55,952 nucleotides of DNA from Verrucomicrobiota bacterium. Its GTDB lineage: Bacteria; Verrucomicrobiota; Verrucomicrobiia; Opitutales; Opitutaceae. The stretch covers positions 1 to 55,952 of the forward strand of contig JANXRL010000016.1 of the NCBI GenBank assembly GCA_025352985.1, in the 5' to 3' direction. Position 1 is the stretch's first letter. The number at the start of each line of letters is the position of its first letter. The notes under the pieces are model-generated. The model was not told the origin of the DNA. It searched no databases and saw only the letters and a list, made by a program, of their open reading frames with translations. Of this stretch, positions 48,067 to 55,952 are shown one piece after another. The position numbers were made by a program, and so were the translations under genes.

Positions 48067-48372
48067 TTATTCGGACGGTCGCAGATCGGGTCCTACGAGC
48101 ACGCGGGCGTTATCTGCAAGGCTGCCGATGGGATGAGCGCAAAACGCGGCTGCCTGCGCACGAGGGAGGGAATGGCAACTATCCGGTCGCCTTTGGCCAG
48201 CGGGAGGTGCTCGAGCAAATTAATCACGGTGATACGAAGGGCCCTTGAGGTGGAATTTGCAGATCGTCGTGAGGATTGGCAAAGGAGGCCAGCGAGTAGA
48301 ATTTCTGGTCCATCACGTTGAGGCGGATCTGCCAGGGTTTGGCGGCGGCGCGGCGTTGCAAGGGACCGGCTT
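48067..48372 (-). pseudogene. Second kaiB-like gene, frameshifted
   Basis: Between kaiC and the intact kaiB, three frames together give a KaiB sequence: KPWQIRLNVMDQKFYSLASFAN, then LTTICKFHLKG, then ITVINLLEHLPLAKGDRIVAIPSLVRR, then IGSLADNARVLVGPDLRPSE before a TAA at 48067. Each piece aligns with consecutive parts of KaiB (strand 1, helix 1, the N-x-x-L-A-K-G-D-x-I-V-A-I-P-T-L core, and the V-L-V-G-x-D-L-R tail). At least three one-base lesions separate them. The start probably lay inside the 3' end of kaiC. Tandem kaiB copies near kaiC are known in other bacteria. Confidence 0.75.
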
Positions 48373-50124
48373 TCAACGGCGAGGCCTCCGGTGCCTGAAG
48401 GAGACGGTCGCGACCTTGGCATCCGCCTGGCGCAGGATGCCGGAGGCCGCCCGCTCGGTGCCGAGCACGAGCGTGCGCGTGCCGACCTGTTCGGCGATGC
48501 GCCGCAGCTCGGCGGCCTCGATTTCGTAGTCTGAGCGCAACGCGCTGATCTGGCGCTCGAGGGCGTCGCGCTTGCGCTCCACCTGGCGGACGAGCTGGGC
48601 GGTTTCCTGCTGGCCGGCGAGCACGGCGGCTTTTTCAAGGGCGTTTTGGGCGGCGCGGGCCGAGCCGGTGAGCACGCCGCTGGCACCGATGTAGGCGTCT
48701 ACGACGTCGATGCCGCGGTCGGAGATGAGGAACTCGCGGATCTGGTTGGAGTGCGCGATGCCGCGTGCCTTGAGGACGTAGAGCACGCGGTTGCGTTCGC
48801 CGTTGCCCTCGAAGTCCTGGAGCAACACCCACGAGTCCATGAGCGAGGACATGGCGGCTTCGCTTTGCTGGAGCGCGTGGCCACCCTGCGTGAGACTGGT
48901 GAAGAGCGAGGTGATCTGGCCGGCCTTCAGGTAATCAATGAGGCGCGTCACCATGCCCTTGCCCTCGGAGTCGGTGCCGGAGACCATCAGGCTGGTGATG
49001 GGATCGATGATGACGACGTGGGGTTTGAACGTGGCGATCTCCTTGAACATCGTGGCCAGATGCATCTCGAGGCCGTAGAGGGAAGGCCGCGCCGATTGGA
49101 ATCTTAGCAGACCGCGTTTCACCAGCGGCTCCAGACGCAGGCCGATCGAGTGCATGTTGCGGGTGATCTGGTCGGGCGATTCCTCGAACGAAAAATAGAG
49201 CACGCGTTCCCCGCGCTGCGCGGCGGCCTGCGCAAAGTTGGACGAGATGGTCGTCTTGCCGGTGCCCGGCGTGCCGGTGAGCAGGATGCTGCTGCCACGA
49301 AAGAATCCGCGTCCGCCGAGCATGGCGTCGAGACGCGGGATGCCCGTGGCGATGCGCTCGTTCGAGACCTTGTGGTTGAGCGAGAGTGACGTGATCGGCA
49401 GCACGCTGATGCCCTCGTCGCCGATGAGAAAAGGAAACTCATTGGTGCCATGAAGGGCACCGCGATACTTCACCACGCGCAGGTGGCGGGTGGCGATCTG
49501 GTCGTTGACGCGGTGGTCAAGGAGGATGACGCAGTCGGAGACGTATTCCTCGAGGCCGTGGCGAGTGAGGTTTTCGCGACCGCGCTCGGCGGTGATGACG
49601 GCGGTGACGCCCTTGTCCTTCAGCCAGCGGAAGAGACGGCGCAGCTCGCTGCGGAGGATGGCCTCGTTGGGCAGGCTGGCGAAGAGGACCTCCAGCGTGT
49701 CGAGCACCACGCGCTTGGCGCCGATGGAATCGATCGCGTGACCGAGGCGGACGAACAATCCTTCCAGGTCATATGCGCCGCTCTCCTGGGCTTCGCTGCG
49801 CTCGACGTGGACGTAATCCACCACGATTTTTTTACGGCGGACGAGGCCTTCGAGATCGAAACCGAGGGAGGCGACGTTGGCCTTCAGTTCCTTTTCGGTT
49901 TCCTCGAAGGCCATGAGCACACCCGGCTCGTCGAACTGCGTGGCGCCGCGCACGAGGAATTCCGCAGCAAGGAGCGTCTTGCCGCAACCGGCGCCGCCGC
50001 AGACCAACGCGGGACGGCCGCGGGGCAGGCCGCCGCCGGTGATTTCGTCAAGGCCCTGAATGCCGGTGGGGCACTTGGGCAGACTGGTGGCGGATGCGGT
50101 GGCTCTGGCGCCGTTTTTTTTCAT
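48373..50124 (-). CDS. kaiC: KaiC-like ATPase
   Basis: A 583-residue tandem RecA-type protein. CI (about 20-250) has Walker A CGGAGCGKTLLAAEF and the catalytic pair in AFEETEKEL. CII (about 265-500) has LLTGTPGTGKTTISSNF and SFEESPDQ. Where cyanobacterial KaiC has the phosphorylated Ser-Thr pair, this protein has Ser-Ser (AAMSSLMDSWVLLQD), by eye alignment. A C-terminal coiled coil follows (ETAQLVRQVERKRDALERQIS). It could be an autokinase timing or stress sensor. It is preceded by a NarL-type regulator gene with 48 bp between them and followed by a dead and a live kaiB. Confidence 0.95.
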   Translation of the reverse strand: MKKNGARATASATSLPKCPTGIQGLDEITGGGLPRGRPALVCGGAGCGKTLLAAEFLVRGATQFDEPGVLMAFEETEKELKANVASLGFDLEGLVRRKKIVVDYVHVERSEAQESGAYDLEGLFVRLGHAIDSIGAKRVVLDTLEVLFASLPNEAILRSELRRLFRWLKDKGVTAVITAERGRENLTRHGLEEYVSDCVILLDHRVNDQIATRHLRVVKYRGALHGTNEFPFLIGDEGISVLPITSLSLNHKVSNERIATGIPRLDAMLGGRGFFRGSSILLTGTPGTGKTTISSNFAQAAAQRGERVLYFSFEESPDQITRNMHSIGLRLEPLVKRGLLRFQSARPSLYGLEMHLATMFKEIATFKPHVVIIDPITSLMVSGTDSEGKGMVTRLIDYLKAGQITSLFTSLTQGGHALQQSEAAMSSLMDSWVLLQDFEGNGERNRVLYVLKARGIAHSNQIREFLISDRGIDVVDAYIGASGVLTGSARAAQNALEKAAVLAGQQETAQLVRQVERKRDALERQISALRSDYEIEAAELRRIAEQVGTRTLVLGTERAASGILRQADAKVATVSFRHRRPRR

Positions 50125-50172
50125 GAAGAATTATTTGTCAAACGAACGTCGGAGCGCGGGAAACCACGCGGA

Positions 50173-50859
50173 CTAGACCAGCTTTGGGCGATCGCTGCCT
50201 TCGACGACGCCCTGGGCGATCGCGTAGCGGGTGAGGCTGGCGGTGTCATGGATATTGAGCTTGTCCATGAGATGCTGGCGGTGCTTTTCCACCGTCTTGA
50301 TGCTGATACCCAGCGCCGCCGCAACCTACTTGTTGGCCGAACCTTCGGCCACGAGTTGCAACACCTCGGACTCGCGCGCCGTAAGCCGGACCGAACTGGC
50401 TTTGATCAGGCCGTCCCGCCCGCGCGTGCCGTCCTGAACATCACGCAGCCGCTTCGTGATGGAAGGGCTGAAAAACACCCGGCCACCCGCCACCTCGCGG
50501 ATGGCCTTGGTGAGGATTTCGGCGGACGTTTGTTTTTCAAGGAATCCGGCAACGCCGGCTTTGCACATGCGCTGGATATACTCGTCGTCACTGTGCGCGG
50601 AGAGCACGATCACCCTGGCTGCGGGATCGGCCGCGAGTATCTGCTGGGTCGCGGCGAGGCCGTTAAGCACCGGCATGGCGATATCCATGAGGATGACGTC
50701 GGGCTTGTGCCTCTTCGCCATCTCAACCGCCTCGCGGCCGGTCCGAGCCTCGCCAACAATGACAAAATACCCGTCGGCGTTCAAAAGCGCGCAAAGTCCC
50801 TGCCGAACGATGGCATGGTCCTCGGCAAGCAGGACTGTGATTTTTTTGGGCGGGCTCAT
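50173..50859 (-). pseudogene. NarL/FixJ-type response regulator with amber codon in the HTH
   Basis: The receiver is intact: LLAEDHAIVRQGL, phospho-acceptor Asp in PDVILMDIAMP, Lys in FLEKQTS. The LuxR-type helix-turn-helix begins LTARESEVLQLVAEGSANK. Then a TAG at 50326 stands where family members have E. Reading through gives VAAALGISIKTVEKHRQHLM, DKLNIHDTASLTRYAIAQGV and a TAG at 50173. So one G-to-T change removes the DNA-recognition helix. As written, the 177-residue product could not bind DNA. It heads the kaiC operon and would be the natural partner of the NarX-type kinase. Whether it is dead, read through, or a sequence error is open. Confidence 0.8.
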
Positions 50860-51396
50860 ATCATTTTTTCTTCGATTTTGAAGGGGATGGAAATTTTTTT
50901 AACCTTAAAGGAGTTTCGGTTGCCGCAGATTTTCATCCGGCGATGGAGGTGATTTTCGCATGCAGTCCCGCCCGCCGAAGCCCCTGCGCACGATCTCTGT
51001 TGGCCGAAACCTTCCGGTTCAAGTGTGAACGCAACGCGATCAGGTTAAGCGTGGAAAACTCCCGACGGACCGCCTTCGTTAATGATGCATTTTCTTCTGG
51101 CACTGCGGGAGTTTTGTCGGAGAGACAGTCTTAACTGGAAATGGGTTGTAGAAACACAGGACTCATGGCTGAAAACCGGGAATCTGGCTCACTGCTATTA
51201 AACTCCCACTGGCGGAGACTGGCTATAGGGTAAAACCCTACTCCCCGACCAAACGGTGTTTGGCGCCCGCGCATGGCCGCCAATTCCCGCTGCCTCGCGG
51301 AATGGGCAGGCGAAACGATTCAAAGTCTTGCGCGACCGGTTCGAATCCATGTCGGCCAGCCACACGAGGAATATAAAGTTCCCGGGCTATCTACGC
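50860..51396. other. Intergenic region upstream of the Kai operon
   Basis: A 537-bp stretch with no convincing gene on either strand. It contains palindrome site G, an A/T-rich block next to the regulator start (TTTTTTTAACCTTAAAGGAG) and, near 51338-51362, a sequence resembling the 3' end of a tRNA. Otherwise nothing is recognised. It likely holds the promoter of the regulator-kaiC operon. Confidence 0.5.
51225..51241 (-). promoter_or_regulatory. 7-3-7 palindrome, site G
   Basis: GTAGGGT-TTT-ACCCTAT on the minus strand, ATAGGGT-AAA-ACCCTAC on the plus. It is the most symmetric copy, with only its outermost pair off. It lies about 366 bp before the NarL-type regulator gene and could act on it or on an unseen transcript. 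Confidence 0.55.
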
Positions 51397-51717
51397 CTAC
51401 AACGCCGCCGCCGCCCACGAGGGCAGCTCCAGTCGGCGGCCGCGGGCGTGATCTTCGAGCAAGTTGTGCAGCCACGGCCGCGAGCAGGTCAAAGCCGTGA
51501 CCTCGACGAAGCGCCTGGTCCCTTCGCTGTCTATGCGGTAGTTTTCGATGATGACTTTCACGGGTTGGTTTTCACCTGTGAGCACGCACACGATCTCGAC
51601 CGATTTTTTGAGGGAATCGATCTTCAGTTCGCTCACCTCGCCGTAGCGTTTGATCAGTCCGTTGACGTAATTGCGGGCGGCATGGCTGGCGAGGGCGTCT
51701 TTGGCGGCGGTAAACAT
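51397..51717 (-). CDS. Small protein of unknown function
   Basis: A 106-residue soluble protein (MFTAAKDALASHAARNYVNG, IKRYGEVSELKIDSLKKSVEIVCVLTGE, VKVIIENYRIDSEG). It has alternating strands and helices and ends PSWAAAAL. The ATG at 51717 begins the compact part; the frame is open further upstream but loses coding character. I have a general memory of similar short proteins with R-Y-G and L-x-G-E motifs in diverse bacteria, but cannot name the family. It points toward the Kai region, away from the broken UbiB-like gene. Confidence 0.65.
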   Translation of the reverse strand: MFTAAKDALASHAARNYVNGLIKRYGEVSELKIDSLKKSVEIVCVLTGENQPVKVIIENYRIDSEGTRRFVEVTALTCSRPWLHNLLEDHARGRRLELPSWAAAAL

Positions 51718-51880
51718 GGGGAAATCGTGACCGCAAACCCGGTGATCGGCCAGTCTCATCACAGTCACAACACGCACCGACCGGTTCCCGGAAATTACGG
51801 CCATCACGAATCTCCCGCGAACCGCATCCCGAAAAAGGTGTCGGTCCGACGCATCTGGTAAACGTGCGCGGACAAACACC

Positions 51881-53139
51881 ATGAAACTCTCCCTCAACCA
51901 CCTCAAACGCTACTCACAAATCGCTTCCATGCTGTGGAAATACGGCCGGTCCGATCTGGTGCAGCACATGGGCATGGAGGAAGGGTATAACCCCGAGGCC
52001 GAGGGTCAGAAACCCGGCGACGCCACCCCTGACCAGCTGGCCGACGATCTCCAAGCGATGAGCCCGACCTACATCAAAATCGGCCAGGTGCCCGCGGGCC
52101 GTCCCGACCTCATGCCCGCGCCATACATGAAGTGGCACTGGAGCGGCTACAGGATAAAATCACGCCCTTTTCGTATGAAGAGGTGGAGCAGATCGTCATG
52201 AGCGAACTAGGCGTGCGCATCTCCACGGCGTTTTCCCGTTTCGACATCGTTCCGCTTGCGGCCGCGTTGCTCGGGCAGGTGCACGCGGCCGCGTTGCGCG
52301 ACGGGCGCGAGGTCGAGGTGAAAGTCCAGCGCCCTGGCATCCGCGCGCAGATCGCCGACGATTTCGAGGTGCTCGCCGCAATCGCCGGGTTTCTTGACAA
52401 GCACACCGAGGCCGGCCGCCGCTACCGTTTCGCGACCGTGCACGAGGAGTTCCGCGTCACCATCCAGCAAGAGCTCAACTACGAAAACGAAGCGCAGAAC
52501 CGGATTACCGTCGGGGCCAACCTGAAGGCGTTCCCCTTCATCACCGTGCCGCAACCCGTGCCGGATTACAGCACATGCAGCGTCCTCACGATGGACTACG
52601 TGCAAGGCCATAAAATCACCTCGATCAGCCCGCTCGCACGCATGAATATGGAGGCGCCATCCTCGTCGAAGAGCTGTGCAAAGCCTACCCGAAACAAGTG
52701 CTCGTGGACGGTATTTTCCACGCCGATCCGCACCCGGGAAATGTTTTCCTGACGAGCGACAACCGCATCGCGCTGCTCGACCTCGGCATGGTCGGCCACA
52801 CCGCTCCCGGCATGCAGGAAAGCCTGCTCAAGCTCCTGCTCTCCGGTCAGCGAAGGCAAAGGCGACGACGCCGCCGAAACCGTCATTCGCATGAGCGAGA
52901 AGTTGTCCACGTTTGACTCGCCGGAATTCCGACGCCAGATCACCCAGATGGTCGCAGGCAACGGCGACACCTACGGCGCCATCGTCAGCAATCAGGCCAG
53001 CATGAATGGCAACGGCTGCTTCCAGTTCGACCTCTCGCTCGCCAACACCTTCACGACCAGCTCATGGGACGTCACCAAGTGGCGCGAATTCTCTACTTCC
53101 ACCGACCGCGCGATCTACGCTGACAAACTGAATTTTTAA
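51881..53139 (+). pseudogene. UbiB/AarF (ABC1) atypical kinase, frameshifted, foreign 3' end
   Basis: Fragments in three frames form an ABC1-family kinase: MSPTYIKIGQVPAGRPDLMP, a shift near 52131, ALERLQDKITPFSYEEVEQI, AALLGQVHAAALRDGREVEVKVQRPG (the conserved VKVQRPG), and LTMDYVQGHKI. After a shift near 52652 comes LVDGIFHADPHPGNVFL, with the catalytic H-A-D-P-H-P-G-N, then LLDLGMVG, and after a shift near 52855 MSEKLSTFDSPEFRRQITQMV. From about 52960 onward the sequence (GNGCFQFDLSLANTFTTSSW) no longer looks like the family. UbiB proteins support quinone synthesis or lipid handling. Three frameshifts and a replaced end make this a pseudogene. Confidence 0.75.
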
Positions 53140-53168
53140 GCGAATCCTGCACCTTTTCCGAAAGCTGC

Positions 53169-54479
53169 ATGACCCAACCCACTCCCCCGCCCGCGCCCGC
53201 CGCCAACTCCGCCCGCCGGGTGCTCTTCGCCAGTCTGGCCGGCACGGCCATCGAGTTTTTCGACTTCTACATCTACGCGACGGCGGCGGTGTTGGTTTTC
53301 CCCAAGCTCTTCTTCCCTGCGTCCGACCCCGCTTCGGCCCAACTCCAATCACTCGCCACGTTCGCTCTCGCCTTCTTCGCTCGCCCCGTGGGTTCGGCGG
53401 TTTTCGGACACTTCGGCGACCGCATCGGGCGCAAGGCCACCCTCGTGGCCGCCCTGCTCACGATGGGACTGTCAACGGTGGCCATCGGCCTGCTCCCCAC
53501 CTACGCCTCCATCGGCATACTCGCGCCGATCCTGCTCGCCCTGTGCCGTTTCGGCCAAGGCTTCGGGCTCGGCGGCGAGTGGGGCGGCGCGGTGCTCCTC
53601 GCCACCGAAAACGCCCCGCCCGGCAAACGCGCGTGGTATGGGATGTTTCCCCAACTCGGGGCACCACTCGGCTTCATCTGCTCCGGCGGGATATTCCTCC
53701 TGCTGTCGAAAAATCTCACCGACGCCCAGTTCCTCGACTTCGGCTGGCGCGTTCCGTTCATCGCCAGCAGCCTGCTCGTCCTCTTCGGCCTCTACGTGCG
53801 GCTCAAGATCACCGAGACTCCGGTCTTCCAAAAGGCCATCGACAAACAGGAACGCGTCGCGCTGCCGCTCCTCAACGTCTGCCGCGACCACGCCGTCGCA
53901 CTGGCGCTCGGAACCTTGATCGCGCTCACGACCTTCGTGATTTTTTACCTGCTCACGGTTTTCTGCCTCAGCTGGGGCACCGGCAAACTGGGCTACACAC
54001 GTGATGAGTTCCTTATTATCCAGCTGATCGGCGTCCTGTTTTTTGCGCTGACCATCCCCTACTCCGCCATCCTCGCCGACCGTTATGGCCGGCGCATTGT
54101 CATGATGCTGGTGACGGTGGGCATCGCGGCGTTCGGCTTGATTCTCGGACCGCTTTTCAACGCCGGGCAACCCGGCGTGGTGTTCACGATGATCATCGGG
54201 TTCTCCTTGATCGGCATGACCTACGGACCGCTAGGCACCGTCCTCTGCGAACTGTTCCCCACGACGGTCCGCTACACCGGCGCATCGATCAGTTTTAACA
54301 TGGCGGGCATCTTCGGAGCCTCCCTGGCCCCCTACATCGCCACTTGGCTGGCGACCCACTACGGCCTGCCCGCCGTGGGCTATTACCTCGTCGGCGCCGC
54401 CCTGCTCACCTTGCTTGCGCTGGCTTTCAGCCGGGAAACGCGCGAGGCGGATTTCACCCGCGAATCACCCGGCGTCTGA
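53169..54479 (+). CDS. MHS-family major facilitator transporter
   Basis: A 436-residue proton symporter of the metabolite:H+ family (ShiA/ProP-like). It has about 12 membrane helices. The first is preceded by ARRVLFASLAGTAIEFFDFYIYATAA, with the acidic residues typical of the family. The loop 2-3 motif is HFGDRIGRKATL and its repeat ADRYGRRIVMML. The RFGQGFGLGGEWGGAVLLATE stretch is a clear MHS signature. The substrate may be an organic acid, proline/betaine or shikimate; sequence alone cannot tell. It precedes pyrH on the same strand by 67 bp. Confidence 0.92.
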   Translation: MTQPTPPPAPAANSARRVLFASLAGTAIEFFDFYIYATAAVLVFPKLFFPASDPASAQLQSLATFALAFFARPVGSAVFGHFGDRIGRKATLVAALLTMGLSTVAIGLLPTYASIGILAPILLALCRFGQGFGLGGEWGGAVLLATENAPPGKRAWYGMFPQLGAPLGFICSGGIFLLLSKNLTDAQFLDFGWRVPFIASSLLVLFGLYVRLKITETPVFQKAIDKQERVALPLLNVCRDHAVALALGTLIALTTFVIFYLLTVFCLSWGTGKLGYTRDEFLIIQLIGVLFFALTIPYSAILADRYGRRIVMMLVTVGIAAFGLILGPLFNAGQPGVVFTMIIGFSLIGMTYGPLGTVLCELFPTTVRYTGASISFNMAGIFGASLAPYIATWLATHYGLPAVGYYLVGAALLTLLALAFSRETREADFTRESPGV

Positions 54480-54546
54480 CCACGCCCGGGCCCCGTGAAA
54501 ATCTCGCGGATTGACGCCACCTTTACCGCCCCGTTTTCTGCGTGGC

Positions 54547-55284
<738 letters not shown>

Positions 55285-55340
55285 TACCCGTCATCTTTCT
55301 CGTTCTTCTTTCTCTTTCTCGTTCTCCTCCGAATTCTCCC
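55285..55340 (+). other. Pyrimidine tract between pyrH and frr
   Basis: About 45 of the 56 bases are C or T, with a mirror-like run of TCTTTCTCGTTC units. There is no purine-rich Shine-Dalgarno before the frr ATG. The tract could be a ribosomal S1 binding leader or a simple slippage product. Confidence 0.5.
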
Positions 55341-55886
55341 ATGTCCCAACCCATCATCAACGAAGCCCAGACCAAGATGAAGAAAGCCGTGGATCACACC
55401 CTCCACGAGTTTTCCAACATTCACACCGGCAAGGCCAGTCCCTCCATGGTCGAAAACATCATGGTCGAGGCATACGGCTCCATGATGCGCATCAAAGACT
55501 GCGCCGCCATCTCCACGCCCGACGCCCGCCAGATCATGATCCAACCTTGGGACAAAGGCCTTACCCAGGCCATCGCCAAGGGCATCCAGATCGCCAACCT
55601 CGGCTTCAACCCTTCCGTTGACTCCGCCCTCGTCCGCATCCCCCTTGCCGACATGAGCCGCGAACGCCGCCAGGAATTCGTCAAGGTCGCTAACCGCCTC
55701 GCCGAAGAAGGCCGCGTCCACGTCCGCAACGTCCGCCGCGACGCCCTCGAATCCGTCAAAAAAGCCAAGCTCCCCGAGGATGAAGCCAAGCGCACCGAGA
55801 AGGACATTCAGACCATGACCGACAAGTCCATCGAGGACATCAACAAGCACCTCGCCGCCAAAGAAAAAGACCTGCTCACCGTTTGA
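55341..55886 (+). CDS. frr: Ribosome recycling factor
   Basis: A 181-residue factor that splits ribosomes after termination together with EF-G. It begins MSQPIINEAQTKMKKAVDHT and has the conserved IHTGKASPSMVENIMVEAYG, IQPWDKGLTQAIAKGIQ, LGFNPSVDSALVRIPLADMSRERRQEFVK and VHVRNVRRDALESVKK blocks. Length is normal. It is the last gene of the window and is followed by a dispersed palindrome. Confidence 0.98.
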   Translation: MSQPIINEAQTKMKKAVDHTLHEFSNIHTGKASPSMVENIMVEAYGSMMRIKDCAAISTPDARQIMIQPWDKGLTQAIAKGIQIANLGFNPSVDSALVRIPLADMSRERRQEFVKVANRLAEEGRVHVRNVRRDALESVKKAKLPEDEAKRTEKDIQTMTDKSIEDINKHLAAKEKDLLTV

Positions 55887-55895
55887 AGCCTTGAT

Positions 55896-55952
55896 GTAGG
55901 AGCCTGCTTGCAGGCGATTTCAAACCTGCATCGCCTGCAAGCAGGCTCCTCC
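55896..55952. repeat. REP-like nested palindrome after frr
   Basis: Two 21-23-base arms, GTAGGAGCCTGCTTGCAGGC plus GAT and its reverse complement, are separated by 11 bases. Each arm itself contains the palindrome GCCTGC-TT-GCAGGC. It lies 10 bp after the frr stop and touches the window edge. It could act as a transcript-end stabiliser or as a target of a REP-associated transposase. Confidence 0.75.

Overview
The window looks like a chromosome segment from a GC-rich, Gram-negative member of the Verrucomicrobiota, probably the Opitutaceae. This is inferred from the gene content: an LptD-like outer-membrane protein, a CysC-CysD-CysN sulfate activation set, MenA, secreted Ig-like proteins, and small proteins of a type I associate with that family. 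No rRNA is present, so the placement is not proven.

Layout. (1) 1-9.2 kb, minus strand: a truncated aconitase joined to unrelated coding sequence at the window edge, then a peroxiredoxin, a TPR membrane protein and SMC. Two dispersed repeats lie in frame inside smc. (2) 9.4-13.6 kb: a decayed UPF0145/GYF gene, tRNA-Pro(GGG), a small unknown gene and PEP carboxylase. (3) 13.7-18.9 kb, plus strand: an LptD-like protein, an RsmB-type methyltransferase, ScpA, two small proteins and thioredoxin, closed by a terminator shared with menA. (4) 18.9-26.3 kb, minus strand: menA, a membrane protein, cysC-cysD-cysN, a translationally coupled ABC exporter with a TPR protein, and acylphosphatase. (5) 26.4-53.1 kb: an accessory region with secreted proteins, a di-heme cytochrome, many PAS histidine kinases and response regulators, a membrane and oxidative stress package (DUF883, YqjE-like, DUF1328, DUF3185, DUF2959, Dps, BON/OsmY) and a KaiB-KaiC-kinase operon. 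(6) 53.1 kb to the end: an MHS-family transporter, then pyrH and frr.

Two features of the accessory region stand out. First, I find seven copies of a 7-3-7 palindrome, consensus GTAGGGT-N3-ACCCCAT. They lie mostly upstream of stress, secreted or signalling genes and mostly in the same orientation. They could be the operators of one regulon; the NarL-type response regulator encoded beside kaiC is the obvious candidate binder. Second, at least eight genes between 32 and 53 kb carry single-base frameshifts or nonsense codons, while flanking core genes are intact. This is either an eroding regulon or clustered sequence error, and read-level data are needed to decide.

All function calls come from reading motifs in the translated sequence. 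No database search was run.
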